Shown here: piece after piece, positions 56,936-64,000 of the stretch | Position numbering within the stretch: position 1 is the first letter of the stretch | Layout: each line of letters begins with the position of its first letter | From: Rhodosorus marinus | Taxonomy: Eukaryota; Rhodophyta; Stylonematophyceae; Stylonematales; Stylonemataceae | Reading direction: 5' to 3' | Length of the DNA: 64,000 nt | Assembly (NCBI GenBank): GCA_029953675.1 | Contig: JAMWBK010000002.1 | Coordinates: forward strand, 620,001-684,000 | Notes under the pieces: generated by a model | Told to the model about the DNA's origin: nothing | The model's database searches: none | What the model saw: only the letters and a program-made list of their open reading frames with translations | Made by a program: the position numbers and the translations under genes

Positions 56936-58271
56936 TCAGAAAACTTTACGCTTCTTCGCAATGGAACCAGGCACCGGCTCGTTGCGTCCGAAGGGCAACA
57001 TGGCCGTGAAACCGAGGAGAAGCAGAAGGGCGAGGGTCCACAATGCCCGAGCAACGACCGGAATCGATTTGAGGCCGTTGGCTGGAAAAGTGTCGGATGA
57101 AAGCTTCCACGACAGGGCCAATTCCATGAGAACGCTGTACAACAGGACGGCTCCTTGACTTCCAATTCTGAAGTGTCCGCTCACAGAGAGAGTTGCGTAT
57201 ATCTCCGGGACTCCGACTAGGCAGGGAAGTCCGACGAGCAGAAGATTGCACAGGACAAGCGGCGATTCAGCCGGTATGAAAAGTGCGGCTTTGAGAAGAA
57301 AATTGATCAGATCTACAAGGGGGCCGATTCCGACCACAAAGCACACAGTTAGGAAGTGCTCTCTACTCGTCAAGAAGCTTGGGACGCGGGATTCCTGCAA
57401 CATTAGGACAAACAGTTGCTCAGCTTGAGATACAAATGACACACAAGGAAATGCAATGCTATCACGTCCCCTGGACTCGATTGATGGCGATCACCTCATG
57501 TGGCGGTCTTGCCCTCTCGTGGGTCAGTGTAAACCAATTGAACGGTTCCGCAAACCTGTTTATGAGGAACAGGCCGATCTCCATGCCAACAAAGTTACAT
57601 AACAGTACGTCGAGAACCCACCTATCCCACCAACATTCATTGAAGTTGGGCAGGACAGACTTGACCGACTCCTCAATCAGCTCAAACGTGATGCTCTGAA
57701 TCCAGAGGACGCTCCGGTTGCGCATGATCAGCGCCTTGAAACACCATCCGAGCAGATGGGCGAGAAAAAATACATCATTCACAATGTCTCTAACGTTACC
57801 GAATGTGAGAGCACAGTTCTCGCCATAGCCCTTCTCATGAGGAGCTGGGGAAATTCCAACACTTGGATCCACAAAGTTCTGCGCTGGGAACAAAACAGAA
57901 CGGGCCAATCTCGATTGTCAGGAACGCGGCTCTCAAACCCCTCCGGCTTCAGTGAGGCATCCTACCAATACCATCCTCGCCTGTTTAGGAGGTAGCCAGA
58001 ACATGCAAGTGAGGAGCATTGAATACAAAATCGAGGCTGCCATGACAACCCTCCACAATGCTGGATGTGGCCAGCAGAAGAAATCTTCTCGAACAAGGAG
58101 CAACCAAATGCTGATAAACACCACGCTCGCCATGAACAGGCTACAAACAACAGGTGACCCACTCCAATCTCCAAAATACCACACCAACGAGCTCAGGACG
58201 GCTCCTGTAATCACAGAAGCCGCCCACGATGAATCTCTAAGACCCATTCCTCCAGTCACCGATCCCATCAT
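56936..58271 (-). CDS. Phosphatidylserine synthase, base-exchange type
   Basis: PTDSS-type enzymes swap the head group of phosphatidylcholine or phosphatidylethanolamine for serine in the ER membrane. Exons 58271-57972, 57878-57495 and 57394-56936 join in phase 0 to 380 residues. Characteristic segments are HPALWRVVMAASILYSMLL, the DPSVGISP...ENCAL loop, FLAHLLGWCFKALIMRN and the catalytic-region NECWWDRWVLDVLLCNFVGM. Several membrane helices follow (LTVCFVVGIGPLVDLINFLL; VLCNLLLVGLPCLVGVPEIY), and the C-terminus is basic (KKRKVF). The stretch between the active-site region and the C-terminal helices is shorter than in plant and animal enzymes. The gene converges on the galactokinase-like region with 85 bp between the stops. 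Confidence 0.88.
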
Positions 58272-59348
58272 CCGAGATTTCTCATCTTATGATACGTCCT
58301 TCTCAATCCTTGAACAAGAACCTCAACAACCTACATATCTTCCAATCGACAATCTGAGCTCACGCCAAGTCTACTCAGCGCAAAGCTCTCCTCCAGACCC
58401 AAACTGTCTTCGTAATGACCTTTTCAAAACGGCACCCCGCCCTGATCAACCCTGACGGACTCAGGCGCTGCAAGACACTCTAGAAGCCTCAAGGATCGAC
58501 AAACGAAGGAATGGGAAAGGTTGTGACGAATTGGTAGTATCATGGAAACTAGAAAGCATCCGGTTTTGTTGGACTGCAGCTTCGTGTAGGTGGGGTTTAG
58601 GCTCGTGGCCGATTACCCATTTACTCATTCTGCAGAGCCCTGTTGAGGATTACTTAGTTGCTTGAGTGTAGCACCAGTCCTACCTAGGTGAGCGGCAAGC
58701 AGGTCATTGGCAGTACTAGCAGGTGAACAAAGAGTGGTCGTTTGAATAACTTGGCTGCGAGTGGCTGAGGACGAGTGCCCTGCTTGCGCGTACAGAAATT
58801 AAAGCTTTCTTGAAGTGCAGTCTGTGTGAGATCACAAATCCAGATTCGTGATAACCCCCTCAGAAGTGATGTGACGGCTTCGTGGACTCTGGACCATGTT
58901 GATGTCAAGGTTGTGTACGAGAATTGTGCTGGACGGATCCTATGTTCCATACTCCAGCAGCCTCATCATCGTTGCCTTCGCCCTTCGGCCTCGTTCGTTG
59001 GACTCATCTCCTCATACCCACTGGTCATTGGCGAGCCCGCTCGTCCAACAGAGCTTAAAAACGACACATTGGGACGTCGGCTCGTGGATCCCCGAGCTTC
59101 GGACGAGCACTCTATACCGCTTCACTGGCGGACGCATCTTCAAGTACGCAAGCTGCGGATTCTTCGGACGCGACAATGCCCCAGGATTCTGTGAGCGCGG
59201 ACGGCTGGCGTGGCCTCAACCAAGTTTGGACGTAAGTATCAGCGTGCGAATCTCTGGTTAGTTCTTCAGCACGATGCTACGCTGCCATGTACAAGAAGCT
59301 TGACACTTTAATACATTGCACATCTTTAAACACATGCTTCCTGTGAAG
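58272..59348. other. No recognisable gene
   Basis: Spacer containing the PSS promoter side and the 3' flank of the RING gene. A 121-codon plus-strand frame at 58896-59261 starts with ATG but shows no known domain or partner exon. It is left uncalled. Confidence 0.5.
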
Positions 59349-60206
59349 CTAGAACCTGGTTGTCCCAGAAAAGCTAGGAGTGACTGGACTCAGTATTTCA
59401 CCCTCCTTGTGACTGTTCCTATAGGACTTTTGACAAACTGGGCAATGGCCCATGAGTTTGATGACATGCAGAATATTAGTATGCATGTCGCAGTTGCGAT
59501 GGAAGAAGTGGCCATGACAGTCACGAAGACGCATAGCTGGTTTCTCATGGTCAAACTCATCCAAACACAATATACAAGCGTCGGCGAGAGTAGCGTCCGC
59601 AGACACCAACAGGTTGTCCTCATCGTCAGAAAAAGACAGGGAAGTATCTGGAGTGGATACTGTAACCTCTTCCTGCTGCACATCTAGGACCTCTTCGAGA
59701 ATGCCGACTTCGAACGGGCTTGGTCCATACATTTCAGAAAAGTCTACCCTCAGCACGGGTCTTATTGTCCCCACTGAAAGATTCTTCTGGAAGAACAGAC
59801 CCTCGCAGAAGTTAACCTCGTATCTCCAGCGACCAATGGTCAAGACAGCAGAAGTCTCTCCATCAGAGAGTGCCTTCTCAAGCTTCTCCCGTTCCTCCTC
59901 ACTGTACCGCACCCACGTCACCCCATCATCCCAGAACCACTCCGGAACCTGAGTAACAGCCCTCCGAACCCGGCTCTCTCGGCCACCGTCGTTAACAGAG
60001 CTATCCTTCAGATCCTCAACGTCAATTCTCCTCGTCTTTCCAAGTGCCGAGTACTCAATTACAGTCTTCCACCCAGGACCACTAGTGCCATACGCCAACT
60101 CCAGCTCTGCATTCAGAATCGGACCATACGGCCTCCACAGACGGTTCCCGTCCGAGTCCTCCCGCTCCCAAATTACAACACCCGCTGTGAGAGACTCCAT
60201 CTCCAT
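59349..60206 (-). CDS. Double-WWE, RING-H2 protein (probable E3 ubiquitin ligase)
   Basis: The single exon encodes 285 residues. Two WWE-like modules come first: VVIWEREDSDGNRLWRPYG (about residues 9-60) and EWFWDDGVTWVRYSEEEREK through TIGRWRYEVNFCEGLFFQKN to TIRPVLRV (about 90-160). WWE domains bind ADP-ribose or iso-ADP-ribose chains. After an acidic linker a RING-H2 finger occupies about residues 208-255: CILCLDEF, DCHGHFFHRNC and HCPVCQKSY supply the eight zinc ligands. The family logic suggests a ligase that reads poly-ADP-ribose, as RNF146 and Deltex do, although there the order and number of domains differ. The ATG at 60206 is preferred to an in-frame TTG just upstream. Confidence 0.83.
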   Translation of the reverse strand: MEMESLTAGVVIWEREDSDGNRLWRPYGPILNAELELAYGTSGPGWKTVIEYSALGKTRRIDVEDLKDSSVNDGGRESRVRRAVTQVPEWFWDDGVTWVRYSEEEREKLEKALSDGETSAVLTIGRWRYEVNFCEGLFFQKNLSVGTIRPVLRVDFSEMYGPSPFEVGILEEVLDVQQEEVTVSTPDTSLSFSDDEDNLLVSADATLADACILCLDEFDHEKPAMRLRDCHGHFFHRNCDMHTNILHVIKLMGHCPVCQKSYRNSHKEGEILSPVTPSFSGTTRF

Positions 60207-62680
60207 ACCATACAAAGCTCTCAGTTCATTTCATCCCTGCACCCCAGCAACTCGGGCGCCTCACAAACCTCCCCCACAGCAACGCAAAACGATCCGGGCA
60301 CAAGCCTACTCTTCTGAAGTCTTCGCTACCAGAGCTACGCACTAAACGTCTACACCCGTTTTAGAAGCTTCCCTCTTATACCCAGTCCAGTACCCGTCCT
60401 GACCTCCTTACCTCCCCTCCCTCCCCCCCCCTTCTAGCAGGGAGAAGAAAAAAAAGAAGAGCTGTTCGGATCTCACCAGACATTCCCAAGTTGCAAACGA
60501 GAATCCCCCCCCTCCACTCATAGCTTCAATTTCATTATATTATATGAACGAAATAGTTTGAAATAAATACAACCCCAGGATGTGTTTCATGAAGCAGGGA
60601 GAACAATGGTCACGAAATTTGCAAAAATGGATTCGGTCTTTCAGGATACAAGCATATTCTAGGGCCCAAAAATATTTTGACTATACGAGTATTGCGGGGA
60701 GATATCATGCACGCCATGCAAACAAAACAGACCACATTCAATGGGACCCCTCAACCCACCCCCTCACTGTCTCTCCCCACCCGACACCGGGGGGGGGGAG
60801 GGATATTTAAATTGGTCCGTGTGGTAAACGTCGTGTGGAGCAATCATGCCTCGAAAAGCCTCATTTTTCGTATGAAATTGATTTAAATGGAATGCTTCCA
60901 CGGGGTGATGAAACTCTCGGCGGGTAAAATGTGAAGGGGCATCAATTTAGGTTTTTTTCGTTGAATCTTTGAAGATTGTAGGAAGGGGTGGGCTGGAACC
61001 CTCTGCCAATGGCTAACAGTTCTCCTACCCCTGTTAAGAGGTGGGAACAGGTAAGTAATAATATAATAAAGACGACATAAAGTTCTTATACTTTATCTTG
61101 TTTTTGGCCGTTATGGAATAACTAATTCGTTTATTTATGTCCTTTAGTTTATATATTATTGTCATCTGAAGTTTGGGCAGCTGACTACCCCTCCCTCAAG
61201 TTGACTCAACCCGCACTCTATTGATATCCTTCGGTAACTAGTTGTTTAGCGTATGGGGTGGTTGAGATGATGAATCTCATCCTAAGCAAATGATCCGTCC
61301 TTGCAAATTGTGACCCAACACGACAAATACCAATATTACGATACAAAATGTGAGTAAAGAGCCCTGAAAAGTAGTTTTATTCTATGAAAGTGAAATGATG
61401 GATGTATATAGAGATAAAAAGAGTATACAATATCGATAAACGTGTCAATGTTGGAAGTGAGTTAGTTTTCGTGGTTGATGTTCGTTGTCTTGAATTATGT
61501 CCATTTTTATATGAAAATCGATGGATTCTGGTAGATATAGTTTATTTAAGGAAAATGTTGGCTGGGGTGCCCATCTGAGATGTGATAGTTGGGGCCCTGG
61601 ATGGGGGCTTGCCTGGCGGGGTTTGATACCGGGTTCTGACTGAGAAAATTTGGATGGAATCGGAGAAACCCATTGACCTGAATACCATCATACTGGTTCT
61701 TCACGCGACTCCCAGGGTCAACGCTTTCCTTCTCGATGGCCTACAATTTTCAAGAAGAGGACTGAGGAGCTGTTCGAACTGAATTGGGTTCGTTTAAGGA
61801 ACTGGATCGCTGCGATGCGGGGCTAACGACCATGTATCTCCAGCTTAGGGCAACAACAGAGATCTCGTTCAGACTGCCCACAGAGGCGACCATTTTGCTG
61901 AACGTCCGTCAACAGCCTGTTAATTCATACTTGAACAGTGATGGAGACTACTACAGCCAGAGCCAGAACGCCATCCACTGCGGGAATCCAATTTCAGCAC
62001 GAGGAAGCAGCCCTATCCTGGCCCGTGTACAGGAACTGGGTTGCCGAAACTCACCCAGAAAAGTGGTCAGTAGTAGCGCATCCCTTTGGTAATCGTAGGC
62101 TAGGGACGCAGGCATCTAGAACGGTCCCCCGAAGTTAACCTGCCCTGACTCTTAACCGGTCACGAACCACCGTTTTCAATATCTCCTTGACAGACTGTCC
62201 ACCCAAAATATTTGCATATTCATCCCCAAATAGCAGATTTCACGAAAATCCTGATGTTAGATATAGAAGGGGGGTAGTGCTGGATGCGTGTGATTCTAAA
62301 TATGGTGAATTAATAATTGAAAAGTTATTACTATACCCCACTGCGTCATATTTGTTGAGGGGAACATGGGCAGTAAATTCACAGCGCTGGATTGTGCAAC
62401 GATATGGAGGGGATCGTTTCGAGGTGTCAGCGGGGACGTTCGGGGCCTAGTCTTCGGGCTTGATCTGAGCGTCTTGTTGACTTCGAGCGAGGGTTTTGAT
62501 GTCAAAGTTTTTGTGAACAAGAGGTACTGAGGAGGTGTACTTGTTTTCAAACGGAAATTTTCATCTGGCTTTGCAATCGGAAACGTTTTCCAAGACTGTG
62601 TGGAGCGGTTGGACGAGCCTTGGCTTGTTTTTTTTTTGGTACGCTCTTCGCGCTCTTTGCTGAATCATTCGCGATCTGGA
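60207..62680. other. Gene-poor AT-rich region
   Basis: No gene is supported. C runs (60420-60431) and a G run (60789-60799) occur, and 61020-61560 is AT-rich. Plus-strand frames at 61784-62150 (for example one with PTEATILLNVRQQP) lack a convincing start or domain. The last 200 bp are the leader of the gene starting at 62681. Confidence 0.5.
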
Positions 62681-63481
62681 ATGGGTCAATCTAGAAGCAA
62701 ACCGCAACAGACTGCGTCTACGCTTAAGCTCGTTGCAAATGACGAGGATGGCGGCGGTCCGAGTATTCCTGGATTGGCCATGGAAGCTGGTGATTACGAG
62801 GAGGTTGTCACGCAGATGGAGAGTGCGAGGAAGGCCGATACTGTAGCATTTCAACAGCGACAGGAGGAGCTTTCTAGCCGTCAGAGGGCAGAGGGAAGCG
62901 CACAAGCATCTATTGAGGAGAACAGCAGGCTGACGACGCAGCTTGTCAAGTCTATCGAAGATCAATATCAAGTTGAGGGAGCTGTTGGTGAAAGCGTTAG
63001 CTCTCAAAAGATAAACAAGCTTATTAAGGCTATAGAAGTAGCATCCGAGGAAGCAAATGGCGTCACTGCTGAGGATAGACCACCGCAAGAGTTCAGCACT
63101 ACCAAGGGGAGCTTTGTTGCGAAGAAAGCTAAAGCCTACGCAAAGAAGGACAAGCGCGCCCGTAGGAGGACAAGTGAAGAGAAGTTCGCAAGGGACCAGC
63201 AGATACGGGAATACAACAAGATCGCTGAACACCTTCGCGCGCGCTTCGATCTCGACGCAGTATTAGCGGCCGCGGGTTTGAGTTTTGAGCAACTCGTTGA
63301 GGAGCAACCGGAAGACTTTCTCAGGTTGTACTTCCGCAGCAAATATATACTTGGGGAAACTGAACATTCCCGAAAGGAGACATCGTATCAGGAGGTTGAA
63401 GACGCGATTAGGTTATCGAAGGCTCATTTGCTCCAAGCAGCGGAGAAAGGAAAGGATACCGCGCCATTTGTTCTTAGCTGA
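62681..63481 (+). CDS. Unrecognised protein with N-myristoylation motif and basic C-terminal half
   Basis: A single exon of 266 residues from ATG 62681. The first residues MGQSRSK fit an N-myristoylation site (Gly2, Ser6) followed by basic residues, implying membrane attachment. Residues 20-150 are polar and Gln/Glu/Ser-rich with helix-forming spacing (VVTQMESARKADTVAFQQRQ). Residues 140-185 are strongly basic (KKAKAYAKKDKRARRRTSEEK). Residues 190-240 are predicted helical: EHLRARFDLDAVLAAAGLSF and EEQPEDFLRLYFRSKYIL. No known family was recognised. Even base composition and the absence of internal stops over 266 codons support real coding. Confidence 0.7.
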   Translation: MGQSRSKPQQTASTLKLVANDEDGGGPSIPGLAMEAGDYEEVVTQMESARKADTVAFQQRQEELSSRQRAEGSAQASIEENSRLTTQLVKSIEDQYQVEGAVGESVSSQKINKLIKAIEVASEEANGVTAEDRPPQEFSTTKGSFVAKKAKAYAKKDKRARRRTSEEKFARDQQIREYNKIAEHLRARFDLDAVLAAAGLSFEQLVEEQPEDFLRLYFRSKYILGETEHSRKETSYQEVEDAIRLSKAHLLQAAEKGKDTAPFVLS

Positions 63482-64000
63482 GTAGCTTTTTATTTTGTCG
63501 TATCGGGTTGGCTTCTCAGAAGGCAGCACTCCGCGGGGTTCGGACGCTGGGCAGCGCTGTTACATACAGATTCTGCCCTTCTGCCTGGCCCTTGACCACC
63601 GGATCCTTGAAAATCGGGCTATCCATTCCAGGCGTTTACTGACTTAGATTCAGCATATTATTGTTTAACATCTTATTCAACGTATGTAAATATTTGAACA
63701 GATTGGGGAAGAACAGGTGTACGAGATGCCAGGCCGTGTGGAGCTCCATGCAACGCTTGCGGACTGTGCAAGTTATCTCGACATAATTTAGAGCATTGAA
63801 TCGCAGATGTGAAGCAACCAACGTAATAACATCATCGCAAGCGAAGGCGACAATAAATTCATCAGCTCCGCGCCCGCTGTTGGGGGAAGGAATATCTCTG
63901 CTTGAAGCCACGCTTCACGTTTAGATAAATAGTAGTAGCCCAAACACACGTAGCCGGCCCTTCTCCTCCACTGACCTTTCTCAAAATCATGAAGTGCCGA
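63482..64000. other. Window edge; possible minus-strand exon
   Basis: A minus-strand frame of about 90 codons (63911-63636) has no ATG but contains DDVITLVASHLRFNALNYVE and ends in a Leu/Asn-rich tail. It may be the last exon of a gene lying mostly outside the window. No family was recognised, so it is not called as a gene. Confidence 0.3.

Overview
The window is nuclear DNA of an intron-rich photosynthetic eukaryote. Genes lie on both strands and are cut by short GT-AG introns, mostly about 50-120 bp. Several proteins point to a primary plastid. One small protein carries a transit peptide, then a twin-arginine lumen signal. A FAD4-type desaturase and a UhpC-like sugar-phosphate transporter are also present. 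The lumen protein and the desaturase begin M-x-F-V (MIGFV and MAFV), a phenylalanine near the start as is typical of red algal and glaucophyte transit peptides. I favour a red alga, with a glaucophyte as the alternative. No bacterial operons, CRISPR arrays, rRNAs or convincing tRNAs were seen.

Layout, 0-16 kb: mitochondrial bL36 (+) converges on mitochondrial EF-G1 (-). Then come a PUM3/Puf6-like protein (+), cytosolic fructose-1,6-bisphosphatase (+), RNase P subunit Rpp29/Pop4 (+), a fusion of a degenerate LAGLIDADG domain with a dUTPase (+), and the Tat-targeted thylakoid protein (-). 16-28 kb: an MDP1-type HAD phosphatase, an OPA-family sugar-phosphate transporter, a CHMP7-like ESCRT-III protein and an 815-residue protein joining a macro-like domain, a TIR domain and a Raf/CTR1-like kinase, all on the minus strand. 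28-40 kb: a gene-poor AT-rich segment, a DusB-like dihydrouridine synthase (-), the FAD4-type desaturase (-) and Golgi subunit COG5 (-). 40-64 kb: NOP56 (+), an unrecognised gene (+) whose end overlaps SNAPC3 (-), ERO1 (+), ribosomal eS28 (+), the ER PAT-complex subunit Asterix (+), NAD(P)HX dehydratase (-), a PUS1-type pseudouridine synthase that reads without a stop into a galactokinase-like domain (+), base-exchange phosphatidylserine synthase (-), a double-WWE RING protein (-) and an unrecognised protein with a myristoylation motif (+).

Most genes are housekeeping, many in RNA and ribosome metabolism, and I see no pathway cluster. The main novelty candidates are the macro-like/TIR/kinase protein, which looks like an intracellular immune or stress sensor with an active-looking kinase; the PUS1-galactokinase-like fusion, whose kinase half has lost its catalytic motifs; the dUTPase with a dead homing-endonuclease-like front half; and a perfect 35-bp hairpin bracketed by a 10-bp direct repeat. 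Exon boundaries were worked out by hand. Where I give exact exons the reading frame was checked across every junction; elsewhere they are approximate.
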